The position numbers and the translations under genes are program-made. Source: Caulobacter henricii (GTDB lineage: Bacteria; Pseudomonadota; Alphaproteobacteria; Caulobacterales; Caulobacteraceae). From it: 64,000 bases of DNA. Location: positions 2,604,001 through 2,668,000 of the forward strand of contig NZ_CP013002.1 in the NCBI RefSeq assembly GCF_001414055.1, given 5' to 3'. The notes beneath the pieces were generated by a model. That model ran no database searches and was not told where the DNA came from. It was given only the letters and a program-made list of their open reading frames with translations. This document shows, one piece after another, positions 17,730 to 26,216 of the stretch; position 1 is the first letter of the stretch; each line of letters starts with the position of its first letter.

Positions 17730-17752
17730 TGCGTCCAAATGGATTGGACGCA
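17730..17752. repeat. Perfect 9-bp inverted repeat upstream of infC
   Basis: TGCGTCCAA (17730-17738) and TTGGACGCA (17744-17752) flank a 5-nt loop. It lies about 80 bp after the glycosyltransferase stop and 118 bp before the infC start. There is no T-run, so it is more likely an operator, RNA hairpin or rho-type processing site than an intrinsic terminator. Confidence 0.5.
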
Positions 17753-17869
17753 CGGACGCCTGTTTGGCTCGCGCCGCTTGATAGGGGGCACCCGACAGGT
17801 CATATATCACTTTCTCGCCGCGCGCCTTCGCGCAGCGCGACTACCTTCAACTGTACCGGAGCCGCCCCT

Positions 17870-18403
17870 ATTCGCCGTCCTATGCAAACGCCGCCCGTCA
17901 AAGACGGACCGCGTATCAACGATGAAATCCGCGTCCCGCGCGTCCTGCTGATCGACCAAAACGGCGAGAAGCAAGGCGAGATGCCGACCGCCTCCGCCCT
18001 CGAAGCGGCCGAGGAAGCTGGCCTGGACCTGGTGGAAATCGTTCCGAACGCCAATCCTCCCGTCTGCAAGATCCTGGACTACGGCAAGTTCAAGTTCCAG
18101 GAGCAGAAGAAGAAGAACGAGGCGCGCAAGCGGCAGAAGATCGTCGAGCTCAAGGAAATCAAGCTCCGGCCCAATATCGACATCCACGATTACGAGGTTA
18201 AGGCCAAGGCCATGACCCGGTTCTTCGAGGAGGGCGACAAGGTCAAGGTGACCCTGCGCTTCCGCGGCCGTGAAATGGCGCACCCGGAACTGGGCATGAA
18301 GCTGCTGATCAAGGTGAAGACCGACTTCGAGGAAATCGCCAAGGTCGAGTACGAGCCGCGCATGGAAGGCCGGCAGATGATCATGATCCTAGCCCCCAAA
18401 TAG
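17870..18403 (+). CDS. infC: Translation initiation factor IF-3, probable ATT start
   Basis: IF-3 binds the 30S subunit and checks start codons and initiator tRNA. The protein shows the N-domain [17 protein letters not shown], the linker with [11 protein letters not shown], and the C-domain [17 protein letters not shown] and [17 protein letters not shown] place the start at ATT 17870 rather than ATG 17882. GGAG at 17858-17861 lies 8 nt before the ATT but 20 nt before the ATG, and the four added codons give an RRP start like other alphaproteobacterial IF-3 proteins. Rare start codons in infC allow autoregulation, since IF-3 discriminates against them. A strong terminator follows. Confidence 0.95.
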   Translation: MRRPMQTPPVKDGPRINDEIRVPRVLLIDQNGEKQGEMPTASALEAAEEAGLDLVEIVPNANPPVCKILDYGKFKFQEQKKKNEARKRQKIVELKEIKLRPNIDIHDYEVKAKAMTRFFEEGDKVKVTLRFRGREMAHPELGMKLLIKVKTDFEEIAKVEYEPRMEGRQMIMILAPK

Positions 18404-18425
18404 GGCGGCCAGCGGTCAGATAGAC

Positions 18426-18454
18426 AAACGCCCCGGCCTTGGCCGGGGCGTTTT
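18426..18454 (+). terminator. Rho-independent terminator after infC
   Basis: A GC-rich stem AAACGCCCCGGCC / GGCCGGGGCGTTT with minimal loop is followed by a T-run, 22 bp after the infC stop. It should end the infC transcript before the MFS gene, separating infC from rpmI-rplT. Confidence 0.9.
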
Positions 18455-18553
18455 GCGTTCGGGGGCGGCGCGCCAGGTCGTCGCGGTTGCCAGATTGCCG
18501 TCGCGGACGACAGCGAATGGGCGTATTCCGGCGGCCCTTCGAAAGCGCCGACC

Positions 18554-19765
18554 ATGTCCCAGACCGCCTCCCCCGCGCCGTCCGCCCATAGCGCCCGCGC
18601 GCTGTATGTCCTGCTGCTGGTGGTGTTCATCAACCTGGTCGGGTTCGGGCTGGTTATTCCGCTGCTACCCTTCTACGCCCAGTCGCTGAAGGCTGAGCCC
18701 TGGCAGATCACGGCGCTGTTTTCGGCCTACAGCCTGGGCCAGTTCTTTGCCGAACCCTTCTGGGGAAGACTGTCTGACCGCATCGGTCGTCGGCCGGTGC
18801 TGATCGTCACCATCCTGGCCAATACCCTGTCCTATATCGCCCTGGCCTTTGCCCCCAACATCCTGGCCGCCTTCGCCATCCGGCTGATCGGCGGGTTTGC
18901 CACCGGCAATATCTCGACCATCCAAGGCTATATGGCGGACGTCACCCCGCCGGAGAAGCGCGCGGGGCGTATGGGTCTGCTGGGTTCGGCCTTTGGGGCC
19001 GGCTTCGTGGTCGGACCGGCCCTGGGCGGCCTTCTCGCCCATCCGGAAGCTGGACAGATCGGCTTCCAGATCCCGCTCTTTGCGGCCGCCGGCATGGCCG
19101 CCCTCGCCGCCCTAGGCGTCTTCCTGTTCGTCGTCGAAAGTCGCGCGCCCAGCGCACCGGATGCGCCGCGCCCCCATCGCCGCGAAGCCCTGCAGGCCGC
19201 CAGGAGCCATCCTGTCCTGTCGCGCGTCCTGCTGGTCACCCTGGTCTCGACCGCCGCCTTTGCGGGCATGGAATCGGTCTTTGGCCTGTGGACCCATGCC
19301 CGCTTCGACTGGGGCCCGCGCCAGGTTGGCCTGTGTTTCGCCGTTATCGGGATCGTCGCCTCGATCGGCCAGGGTGTCGTGACCGGCCGGCTGGCCCGGC
19401 GATTTGGCGAGCCTTTGGTCCTGACCACCGGCCTGTCGATCATTGCCCTGAGCCTGGCCATGACTCCTTTCGCGACCAGCGGCACGGTCGTACCGCTGTT
19501 CGTAGGCCTGACGGCCATGGGACAGTCCCTGGTCTTTCCCTGTGTCGCCGCCCTGATTTCGCGCGCTACCCCGCCGGACCAGCAGGGCGAGATGCTGGGC
19601 CTGAACATGGCCGCAGGCTCGCTGGCCCGCATGGGTGGCCCCCTGCTGGCAGGTCCGCTGTTTGGCCTGAACATCGCCGGCCCCTACTGGTTCGGGGCCC
19701 TGTTGACCCTGCCGGCGATCTGGCTGGCGGCCAGTCTGGCGAAACGGGCAAAGACGGCGGCTTGA
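18554..19765 (+). CDS. MFS transporter, drug:H+ antiporter type
   Basis: The 403-residue protein has twelve hydrophobic segments. The first is LYVLLLVVFINLVGFGLVIP, followed by the loop 2-3 motif WGRLSDRIGRRPVL and a motif C-like GSAFGAGFVVGPALGG in helix 5, which is typical of exporters of the TetA/TCR type. Substrate cannot be read from sequence. It sits between infC and rpmI, usually adjacent genes, and is bounded upstream by the infC terminator. Confidence 0.9.
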   Translation: MSQTASPAPSAHSARALYVLLLVVFINLVGFGLVIPLLPFYAQSLKAEPWQITALFSAYSLGQFFAEPFWGRLSDRIGRRPVLIVTILANTLSYIALAFAPNILAAFAIRLIGGFATGNISTIQGYMADVTPPEKRAGRMGLLGSAFGAGFVVGPALGGLLAHPEAGQIGFQIPLFAAAGMAALAALGVFLFVVESRAPSAPDAPRPHRREALQAARSHPVLSRVLLVTLVSTAAFAGMESVFGLWTHARFDWGPRQVGLCFAVIGIVASIGQGVVTGRLARRFGEPLVLTTGLSIIALSLAMTPFATSGTVVPLFVGLTAMGQSLVFPCVAALISRATPPDQQGEMLGLNMAAGSLARMGGPLLAGPLFGLNIAGPYWFGALLTLPAIWLAASLAKRAKTAA

Positions 19766-19826
19766 ACCATAACCCCCTCCGCCCTTGCCTTCCCCGACTC
19801 TTTCCCGTACTAACCCCGCCTTTCCG

Positions 19827-19903
19827 GAACCGCCTGGCTTATTGGCATGCCATGGCGGTTCGTCTTGCTATCCCAGAGGACGGGGCGAAAGCTCCGACGC
19901 GAA
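19827..19903 (+). promoter_or_regulatory. Structured 5' leader of rpmI-rplT
   Basis: GAACCGCCTGGC (19827-19838) pairs with GCCATGGCGGTTC (19849-19861), leaving a single T bulge, a stem of about 12 bp. A second small hairpin GGGGC-GAAA-GCTCC with a GNRA loop follows, ending 11 nt before the rpmI ATG. In other bacteria the rpmI-rplT leader is the L20 autoregulation site, so this is a reasonable candidate; L20 binding is inference. Confidence 0.5.
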
Positions 19904-20104
19904 ATGCCTAAGTTGAAGACCAAGTCGGGCGCTAAGAAGCGCTTCAAGATCACGGCCACGGGCCTGCTGAAAGCCGGCGTCGCCGGCAAGCGTCACCGTC
20001 TGATCGGCCACAACGGCAAGTACATCCGCCAAAACCGCGGCACGAAGGTCATGAGCGAATCCGACGCCAAGACCATCCGTTCGTACCTGCCCTACGGCCT
20101 TTAA
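19904..20104 (+). CDS. rpmI: 50S ribosomal protein L35
   Basis: The 66-residue basic protein starts [15 protein letters not shown] and contains [17 protein letters not shown], the standard L35 sequence. Length is normal for the family. It is a 50S assembly protein in the large subunit. It is followed after 15 bp by rplT, with an AAGAGGAG ribosome binding site between them, so the two form the usual pair. Confidence 0.98.
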   Translation: MPKLKTKSGAKKRFKITATGLLKAGVAGKRHRLIGHNGKYIRQNRGTKVMSESDAKTIRSYLPYGL

Positions 20105-20119
20105 GAGGAGCGCTGACAC

Positions 20120-20479
20120 ATGGCTCGCGTCAAAAGGGGCGTCACCGCCCACGCCAAGCACAAGAAGGTTCTTGAGCAGGCGAAAGGCTTCTACGGCCGC
20201 CGCAAGAACACCATCCGTACCGCCAAGGCCGCCGTCGACAAGGCCGGCCAGTACGCCTACCGCGACCGCAAGGTCCGCAAGCGCGCCTTCCGCTCGCTGT
20301 GGATCCAGCGCATCAACGCCGGCGCCCGCACCGAAGGCTTCACCTACTCGCAGTTTATCCACGGCCTGGACGTGGCGGGTATCGTGATCGACCGTAAGGT
20401 TCTGTCGGATATCGCGGGTAACGACCCTGCTGCGTTCAAGGCCATTGCTGACAAGGTCCGCACCGCCCTGGCCGCCTAA
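20120..20479 (+). CDS. rplT: 50S ribosomal protein L20
   Basis: The 119-residue protein opens [19 protein letters not shown] and has the conserved [16 protein letters not shown] and [20 protein letters not shown] segments. L20 is an early 23S rRNA-binding protein needed for 50S assembly, and in many bacteria it represses its own operon by binding the leader mRNA. It ends the rpmI-rplT unit and is followed by a terminator. Confidence 0.98.
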   Translation: MARVKRGVTAHAKHKKVLEQAKGFYGRRKNTIRTAKAAVDKAGQYAYRDRKVRKRAFRSLWIQRINAGARTEGFTYSQFIHGLDVAGIVIDRKVLSDIAGNDPAAFKAIADKVRTALAA

Positions 20480-20515
20480 GGTCTTTTTCGGATCCCAGGA
20501 TCCGATTGCGATCTG

Positions 20516-20548
20516 AAAAGCCCCCTGGTGCGAACCGGGGGGCTTTTT
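20516..20548 (+). terminator. Rho-independent terminator after rplT
   Basis: AAAAGCCCCCTGGT pairs with ACCGGGGGGCTTTT through one G-T wobble around a GCGA loop and runs into T residues. It lies 37 bp past the rplT stop and 54 bp before pheS, so pheS likely has its own promoter or depends on read-through. Confidence 0.88.
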
Positions 20549-20601
20549 GCTGCGCGCTCCCCTACTCCGCCCCGCCCGAATGCTCTAGACGGAAGCCCGT
20601 C

Positions 20602-21675
20602 ATGACCGATCTCAAAACCCTCGAATCCGATGTGCTGGCGCAAGTCGCCGCTGCCACCGACCTTGTCGCCCTCGACGCCGTGCGCGTCGCCGCCCTGGGC
20701 AAGACCGGCTCGATCTCCGGCCTGCTGAAAACCCTCGGCGCGATGAGCCCCGAAGAGCGCAAGGATCGCGGCGCGGCGATCAATGCCCTGCGCGATGTCG
20801 CCAGCGCGGCGATCGCCGGGAAGAAGGCCGCGCTGGAGGCTAGCGAACTCGATGCGCGGCTGGCCAGCGAGACCCTGGACCTGTCCCTGCAGCCCCCCTA
20901 TCGCCGCAAGGGCTCAGTCCACCCGACCATGCAGACCATGGACGAGATGGTCGCCATCTTCGCCGAGATGGGTTTCGCCGTGGCCGAGGGCCCGGACATC
21001 GAGGACGACTTCCACAATTTCACCGCCCTGAACTTCCCGCCCAAGCACCCGGCGCGGGAAATGCACGACACCTTCTTCTTCAATCCGAAGGAATCGGGCG
21101 AGCGGATGCTGCTGCGCACCCACACCAGCCCCGTCCAGGTGCGGACCATGGTGTCGCAAAAGCCGCCGATCCGGATCATCGCCCCAGGCCGCACCTATCG
21201 CTGCGACAACGACGCCACCCACACGCCGGTGTTCCACCAGGTCGAGGGTCTGGTGATCGACAAGGGCATCCATATGGGCCACCTGAAATGGACCCTGGAG
21301 ACCTTCCTGGCCCGGTTCTTCGAGACCGACGCGGTGACCACCCAGTTCCGTCCGCACCACTTCCCGTTCACCGAGCCCTCGGCCGAGATGGACGTGCAGT
21401 GCGATCGCAGCGGCGGCGAGATCAAGATCGGCCAGGGCACGTCGTGGCTCGAGATCCTGGGCTGCGGCATGGTTCACCCCAATGTCCTGCGGGCCTGCGG
21501 CATCGATCCGGACGAGTACCAGGGCTTTGCCTTCGGCATGGGCGTCGACCGTCTGGGGATGCTGAAATACGGCATGCCCGACCTGCGCGACATGTGGTCG
21601 TCCGACAGCCGCTGGCTGGCCCACTACGGCTTCAGCGCCTTCGCCGCGCCGAACGCCGCCAGCGGCCTCAGCTGA
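20602..21675 (+). CDS. pheS: Phenylalanyl-tRNA synthetase alpha subunit
   Basis: PheS carries the class II catalytic core that charges tRNA-Phe in the alpha2-beta2 enzyme. The 357-residue product has the N-terminal coiled-coil ([17 protein letters not shown]), motif 1 region [20 protein letters not shown], motif 2 [12 protein letters not shown] with [20 protein letters not shown], and motif 3 [20 protein letters not shown]. The ATG at 20602 fits the family start. Its stop overlaps the next start (TGATG), linking it to a cupin gene rather than directly to pheT. Confidence 0.98.
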   Translation: MTDLKTLESDVLAQVAAATDLVALDAVRVAALGKTGSISGLLKTLGAMSPEERKDRGAAINALRDVASAAIAGKKAALEASELDARLASETLDLSLQPPYRRKGSVHPTMQTMDEMVAIFAEMGFAVAEGPDIEDDFHNFTALNFPPKHPAREMHDTFFFNPKESGERMLLRTHTSPVQVRTMVSQKPPIRIIAPGRTYRCDNDATHTPVFHQVEGLVIDKGIHMGHLKWTLETFLARFFETDAVTTQFRPHHFPFTEPSAEMDVQCDRSGGEIKIGQGTSWLEILGCGMVHPNVLRACGIDPDEYQGFAFGMGVDRLGMLKYGMPDLRDMWSSDSRWLAHYGFSAFAAPNAASGLS

Positions 21676-22007
21676 TGCAGCTTCCCGCCAGCACCTTCAC
21701 GGCTGTCGACTGGGCGGCGATCACTCCGACGCTCCATCCGGGCGAGACCGGCCAGGCCGAGTGGCGCACACTCAACGTCGGCGACATGCGCCTGCGTCGT
21801 GTGGACTATTCGCCGGGCTATCTCGCCGATCACTGGTGTGACCGCGGCCATGTGATCTTCGTGCTGGAAGGCGAACTGACCAGCGAGCTGAAGGATGGTC
21901 GCAAGACCGTCCTGACCGCCGGCATGAGCTATCACGTCTCCGACTTCGGCGACCCCGCCCACCGCTCGTCGACCTCGGTCGGCGCCAAGCTTTTCATCGT
22001 AGACTGA
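21675..22007 (+). CDS. DHCW-motif cupin fold protein between pheS and pheT
   Basis: The 110-residue protein has a single cupin barrel with the hallmark LADHWCDRGHVIFVLEGEL, whose Asp-His-Cys-Trp defines the DHCW-motif group, and a second strand set around GMSYHVSDFGDPAHRS. Such cupins may bind a metal or small ligand; their role is unknown. The start ATG overlaps the pheS TGA by one base and pheT begins 3 bp after its stop, so it is translated within the pheST operon. Confidence 0.9.
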   Translation: MQLPASTFTAVDWAAITPTLHPGETGQAEWRTLNVGDMRLRRVDYSPGYLADHWCDRGHVIFVLEGELTSELKDGRKTVLTAGMSYHVSDFGDPAHRSSTSVGAKLFIVD

Positions 22008-22010
22008 CCC

Positions 22011-24410
22011 ATGAAATTCACCCTCTCCTGGCTCAAGGACCACCTCGACACCGAGGCCTCCGCCACCGACGTTGTCGCCGCCATGACCATGGCCGGCCTC
22101 GAGGTCGAGCACGTTACCGATCCGGCCACCAAGCTGGCGGCCTTCACGGTCGCCAAGATTGTTGAGGCCGTTCAGCACCCCAATGCCGACCGCCTTCGCG
22201 TCTGCCAGGTCGACACCGTCGATGGTCGCAAGGAGATCGTCTGCGGTGCGCCCAATGCCCGCGCCGGCCTGACCACCATCTATGCCCCGATCGGCGCTTA
22301 TGTGCCGGGCCTCGGCGTGACCCTGGTCGAAAAGCCGGTGCGCGGCGTGGTCTCCAACGGCATGCTGTGCTCGGCCTCCGAGCTGGAAGCCGCCAGCGAG
22401 AGCGACGGCATCATGGAGCTGCCGGACGACCTCACGGTCGGTACACCGGCCGCCACGGCCCTGGGCCTGGAAGCCGTCATCGACTTTGAGGTCACCCCCA
22501 ACCGTCCCGACTGGCTGGGCGTCGCCGGCATTGCCCGCGACCTGGCCGCCGCTGGCGTCGGCACGCTGAAGGACCTGTCGATCACGCCGGTGCCAGGAAC
22601 CTTCCCCTGCCCGATCACGATCAAGGTCGATGGCGAGGCCTGCCCGGTCTATGCCGGTCGCCTGATCAAGGGCGTCAAGAACGGCCCGTCGCCCAAGTGG
22701 CTGCAGGACCGCCTGCTGGCCATCGGCCTGCGCCCGATCAGCGCCCTGGTCGATATCACCAATCTGGTCAGCTATGACCGCGCCCGGCCGCTGCATGTCT
22801 ATGATGTGGCCAAGCTGTCGGGGAGCGAGATTTCGACCCGCTTTGGGCGTCATGGCCTCAACGGCGACGAGCACCTGATCGCCCTCGACGGCAAGACCTA
22901 TGAGCTGACCCCCGAGATCTGTGTGATCGCCGATGCGACGGGCGAGCGGCCGATCGGCCTGGGCGGCGTCATGGGCGGCGAAAGCACCGGCTGTGGCGAC
23001 GAGACCACCGACGTCTTCGTCGAAAGCGCCTGGTTCGAACCCATCCGCGTCGCCCAGACCGGCCGCACCACCGGGATCAACAGCGACGCCCAGTACCGCT
23101 TCGCCCGCACGGTCGATACCGGCTCGGTGGTTCCCGGCGTCGAGCTGGCCACCCGGCTGATCCTCGAGCTGTGCGGCGGTGAGCCCTCGCACATAGTGGT
23201 GGCCGGCGAGGCCCCGGCCGCCCCGGTCGGTTTCGCCTTCGAGCCTGACTATGTCGAGCAGCTGTCCGGCCTGGCGGTGACGCCCGAGCAGACCCGCCAG
23301 ATCCTCAGCGCCCTGGGCTTCGACATCGTGCTCGGCTCGCCCTGGACCGTGACGCCGCCGACCTTCCGCCGCGATGTGGAGGGCAAGGCCGACCTGGTCG
23401 AGGAAGTCGCGCGCATCGCCGGCTATGGGGCCCTGCCCTCGACGCCCCTGCCGGAGGTCCCTCGCGCCGTCGGCGGTATCCTGACGCCCAAGCAGGCCCG
23501 GTCCCGCGCGGCCCGCCGCGCCCTGGCGGCCGCCGGCTACGCCGAAGCCCTGACCTGGAGCTTCACCAACCAGAAGACCGCTGCCCTGTTCGGCGGCGGC
23601 GCGGCCGAGCTCGTCCTGGCCAATCCGATCGCCTCGGAACTGGACTGCATGCGTCCGTCGCTGCTGCCCAACCTGATCGAGGCCGCCGGTCGCAATGCCC
23701 GCCAGGGCTTCCCCGATGTGGCCCTGTTCGAGATCGGCCCGACCTTCCACGGCGACCGTCCGCAGGACCAGCGCACCGTGGTCGCCGCCATCCTGGTGCC
23801 CCGCGCCCCGCGCGGCTGGGACAAGGCCGCCCAGGACGATGTCTTCACGATCAAGGCCGACCTGATCGCCCTGCTGGAGGAGCTCGGCGCGCCAGTCGAC
23901 AAGCTGCAGACCGCCCAGGGCTCGGCCTCGACCTGGTGGCATCCGGGCCGTTCGGCCCGTTTGCAGCTCGGCCCCAAGGCCGTCGTGGCCGAGTTCGGCG
24001 AGTTGCACCCGTCCGTCCTCAAGGCCCTGGACGTGGCCGGCCCGGTCTATGGCTTCGAGATCACCCTCGAGGCGATCCCCGAGCCCAAGAAGAAGGCCCA
24101 CAAGTCCAGATCCGCTTTCTCGCCCTCGCCGCTGATGCCCCTGACCCGCGACTTTGCCTTCCTGCTGGACAAGGCCAAGCCGGCCGGCGATCTGGTCAGG
24201 GCCGTGACCGGCGCCGACAAGGCCCTGATCGCGGACGCCCGGGTGTTCGACATCTATGAAGGTCCCGGCGTGCCGGACGGCTTCAGGTCGGTGGCCCTCG
24301 AGGTCCTGGTCCAGCCGCGCGAAGCGACCCTCACCGATGCCGACATCGAGGCCCTCTCGGGCCGCATCCTGGCGGCGGCGGAAAAGGCCGGCGGCAAGCT
24401 GCGGTCGTAG
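22011..24410 (+). CDS. pheT: Phenylalanyl-tRNA synthetase beta subunit
   Basis: PheT forms the alpha2-beta2 enzyme with PheS and holds tRNA-binding and editing domains. The 799-residue protein shows the N-terminal [17 protein letters not shown], the EMAP/tRNA-binding domain with [13 protein letters not shown] and GAPNARAG, B3/B4 with [20 protein letters not shown] (editing), B5 with [20 protein letters not shown], and the C-terminal FDX anticodon-binding fold. Length matches the long bacterial form. It closes the pheS-cupin-pheT operon. Confidence 0.98.
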   Translation: MKFTLSWLKDHLDTEASATDVVAAMTMAGLEVEHVTDPATKLAAFTVAKIVEAVQHPNADRLRVCQVDTVDGRKEIVCGAPNARAGLTTIYAPIGAYVPGLGVTLVEKPVRGVVSNGMLCSASELEAASESDGIMELPDDLTVGTPAATALGLEAVIDFEVTPNRPDWLGVAGIARDLAAAGVGTLKDLSITPVPGTFPCPITIKVDGEACPVYAGRLIKGVKNGPSPKWLQDRLLAIGLRPISALVDITNLVSYDRARPLHVYDVAKLSGSEISTRFGRHGLNGDEHLIALDGKTYELTPEICVIADATGERPIGLGGVMGGESTGCGDETTDVFVESAWFEPIRVAQTGRTTGINSDAQYRFARTVDTGSVVPGVELATRLILELCGGEPSHIVVAGEAPAAPVGFAFEPDYVEQLSGLAVTPEQTRQILSALGFDIVLGSPWTVTPPTFRRDVEGKADLVEEVARIAGYGALPSTPLPEVPRAVGGILTPKQARSRAARRALAAAGYAEALTWSFTNQKTAALFGGGAAELVLANPIASELDCMRPSLLPNLIEAAGRNARQGFPDVALFEIGPTFHGDRPQDQRTVVAAILVPRAPRGWDKAAQDDVFTIKADLIALLEELGAPVDKLQTAQGSASTWWHPGRSARLQLGPKAVVAEFGELHPSVLKALDVAGPVYGFEITLEAIPEPKKKAHKSRSAFSPSPLMPLTRDFAFLLDKAKPAGDLVRAVTGADKALIADARVFDIYEGPGVPDGFRSVALEVLVQPREATLTDADIEALSGRILAAAEKAGGKLRS

Positions 24411-24419
24411 TTGTACAAA

Positions 24420-24535
24420 CCCTCCCCCCGATGGGGGAGGTGTCGGCGAAGCCGACGGTGGGGGCAATCAGCCCTGACTCATTGCGGCCTTCCCCCACCG
24501 ACCTTCGGTCGCCTCCCCCTCAGGGGGAGGTTCGC
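24420..24535. repeat. Dispersed GC-rich palindromic intergenic repeat, copy 1
   Basis: It consists of CCTCCCCC(C)-GAT-GGGGGAGG and CCTCCCCCT-CA-GGGGGAGG palindromes around a core with GTCGGCGAAGCCGAC and ACCGACCTTCGGT hairpins. Related elements occur in four other places in this window. It begins 10 bp after the pheT stop and could form strong RNA hairpins. Confidence 0.85.
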
Positions 24536-24675
24536 CCAGGATTCAGACACCAACGCCCAAGCTTCGAACATTCTGCCCGGAACCGCGGCCGAATGCCTCT
24601 GTCAGCGGCAAGGTCTTGCGCATCCGGCGCGCTCACGCTACGTCTTGCTGGCACGCAAGGAATAACTGGGTCCAC

Positions 24676-24816
24676 ATGGTCTCGCTCTTCGCCAACAATA
24701 TCGCGCTTGTGACCGGCTTTGCCGCCGTCGCCGCGATGTCGTGCGCCGCGACCATTATGATGTGGAACCAGATTAAAACCGTTCCGGTACGGACGGGGCA
24801 ACGGCGCGCGAGATAA
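24676..24816 (+). CDS. Small membrane protein (46 aa)
   Basis: The short product MVSLFANNIALVTGFAAVAA... has one hydrophobic segment (about residues 8-31) and a basic tail ending GQRRAR, so it is likely a single-span inner-membrane protein. It is followed by a strong terminator 33 bp downstream, which supports real expression. No family is recognised and the coding evidence is limited by size. Confidence 0.5.
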   Translation: MVSLFANNIALVTGFAAVAAMSCAATIMMWNQIKTVPVRTGQRRAR

Positions 24817-24848
24817 CCAAACCGCAGCCGACGGATCGCAAGATCTTC

Positions 24849-24884
24849 AAAAAGCCCCGCTTCCGAAAGGAGCGGGGCTTTTTT
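24849..24884 (+). terminator. Rho-independent terminator
   Basis: AAAAAGCCCCGCT and AGCGGGGCTTTTTT form a perfect stem around TCCGAAAGG, with a six-T run. It ends the transcript of the small membrane protein and precedes the ACT-like pair. Confidence 0.92.
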
Positions 24885-24934
24885 GTTGCGCGTTTCGTCG
24901 GTCTCCCAAACCACCCAGAGGGGACTGAGAACCA

Positions 24935-25231
24935 ATGAGCTACCTGCCTGCACCACCCGCCTTCCACAGCGACGCCGAGGGCATCACTGTCCACCAGCTG
25001 CTGCTCGCCGCCCAGGACGCTCACAGCGCCCTGGACGCCGTCCGCCAAGGCCTGGCCGACAGCGGCGCCGAGCTGTGCAACCTGACCGTCAAGCCCGTCG
25101 GCCAGATCGTCGAGGCGTCCCTGCGGGTCCGCCATCTGGGCGATCAGGCCGCGCGCCTGCTGGCCCGCGACCTGGCCGCCTGGCCCGGCGTCAGCTCGGC
25201 CAGTGTCGAGCATCAGTGGGTGCGACCGTGA
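24935..25231 (+). CDS. ACT-like small protein A
   Basis: The 98-residue protein has a beta-alpha-beta-beta-alpha-beta pattern: GITVHQLLLAAQDAHSALDAV, then AELCNLTVKPVGQIVEASLR, then ARLLARDLAAWPGVSSASVE. This resembles the ACT domain of small AHAS subunits (IlvM/IlvN), though the glycine turn is weak. It is soluble and of unknown role. It overlaps the following gene by GTGA, and that gene encodes a similar fold, so the two may form a heteromeric complex. Confidence 0.7.
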   Translation: MSYLPAPPAFHSDAEGITVHQLLLAAQDAHSALDAVRQGLADSGAELCNLTVKPVGQIVEASLRVRHLGDQAARLLARDLAAWPGVSSASVEHQWVRP

Positions 25232-25506
25232 ACCCGCTCAAACCGGAAGAGGACAAATCGGACGGCGTAGGGCGCAGGCTGTTCCTGGTCACAGCCGAGG
25301 ACACGCCTGACGCCCTGCTGCGGGTGCTGGGCGTGGCCAGTGTCCAGCAAACCCGCCTGCGCGCCCTGACCGCCGCCCCCGAGGGCCTGACCCTGGCCAT
25401 CCGCCTGGAGATCGATGACCAGGGCGAGGACCGCGCCCGGAGCCTCGCCGCCCGGCTGCAGGCCTGTCCGTCGGTGCATGGCGTCGGCATTGGCTGGCGA
25501 GCGTAA
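25228..25506 (+). CDS. ACT-like small protein B
   Basis: The 92-residue protein starts at GTG 25228 inside the stop of the previous gene. It repeats the ACT-like order: RRLFLVTAEDTPDALLRVLG, VQQTRLRALTAAPEGLTLA, then DRARSLAARLQACPSVHGVG. It is weakly similar to protein A and to IlvM-type regulatory subunits. No acetolactate synthase is adjacent, so a biosynthetic role is unproven. Confidence 0.7.
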   Translation: MNPLKPEEDKSDGVGRRLFLVTAEDTPDALLRVLGVASVQQTRLRALTAAPEGLTLAIRLEIDDQGEDRARSLAARLQACPSVHGVGIGWRA

Positions 25507-25573
25507 CCAAACCGGGGCCTCGTCCGTATCTGCAGGCAGGCCCGCCGTCGGGCCGCTCGGGAACTCCAGTCAC

Positions 25574-26167
25574 ATGCGCCGCCTGCTCTCCCTGCTGATC
25601 ACCGTCTTCGCCCTGGCAGCCCTGCCTGCCCTGGCCGCAAAGCCCGCCAAAACCGCCACCGCCGTGTTCGCCGGCGGCTGCTTCTGGTGCATGGAGCACG
25701 ACATGCAGGGCGTGCCCGGCGTCCTCAAGGTCGAGAGCGGCTACACCGGCGGCCACGTGAACAACCCGACCTATCGTGACGTGACCAGCGAGCGCAGCGG
25801 TCACTATGAGGCGGTCCGCGTCACCTATGATCCGGCTAAACTCGACTATGGCTTTCTGCTCTATCGCTACTGGAAGCTGGTCGATCCCACCGACGACGGC
25901 GGCCAGTTCTGTGACCGCGGACCGTCCTATCGCCCCGCCATATTCGTCAGTAGCCCCCAGCAAAGGGCGATCGCGGAGACGTCCCGCACCGAAGCCGCCC
26001 GGCGCCTGAAGACCGGCAGGATGGTCACCCCGGTCCTCGATCTGAAGACCTTCTGGCCGGCCGAGGCCTATCACCGCGACTACGCCAAGCGGAACGCCCT
26101 CAACTATCAGGCCTATCGCCTCGGCTGCGGCCGCGACCTGCGGCTCAAGCAGGTCTGGGGCGGCTAG
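25574..26167 (+). CDS. msrA: Exported peptide methionine-(S)-S-oxide reductase
   Basis: MsrA reduces the S-epimer of methionine sulfoxide in proteins. The 197-residue product carries an N-terminal signal peptide (MRRLLSLLITVFALAALPAL), so it should act in the periplasm. The active site GGCFWCMEHDM has the catalytic Cys36, followed by VESGYTGGHVNNPTYRDV and a C-terminal LGCGRDLRL that supplies a resolving cysteine. A second, cytoplasmic MsrA is encoded near 52 kb. No msrB is adjacent. Confidence 0.94.
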   Translation: MRRLLSLLITVFALAALPALAAKPAKTATAVFAGGCFWCMEHDMQGVPGVLKVESGYTGGHVNNPTYRDVTSERSGHYEAVRVTYDPAKLDYGFLLYRYWKLVDPTDDGGQFCDRGPSYRPAIFVSSPQQRAIAETSRTEAARRLKTGRMVTPVLDLKTFWPAEAYHRDYAKRNALNYQAYRLGCGRDLRLKQVWGG

Positions 26168-26171
26168 AATC

Positions 26172-26216
26172 ATCTTCCCCCTCCGGGGGAGGAGCGCCGC
26201 AGGCGCGGAGGGGGCG
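26172..26216. repeat. Dispersed GC-rich palindromic repeat, copy 2 (short)
   Basis: CTTCCCCCTCCGGGGGAGG is followed by GCGCCGCAGGCGC and a GGAGGGGG end, the same building blocks as copies 1 and 3-5. It begins about 5 bp after the msrA stop. Confidence 0.8.

Noticed and set aside
21624..24467. Long open frame of about 947 codons on the minus strand across pheT
   Set aside because: It is antisense to pheT, a firmly identified gene; GC-rich codons on the sense strand leave few stops in this frame. The translation has no family.
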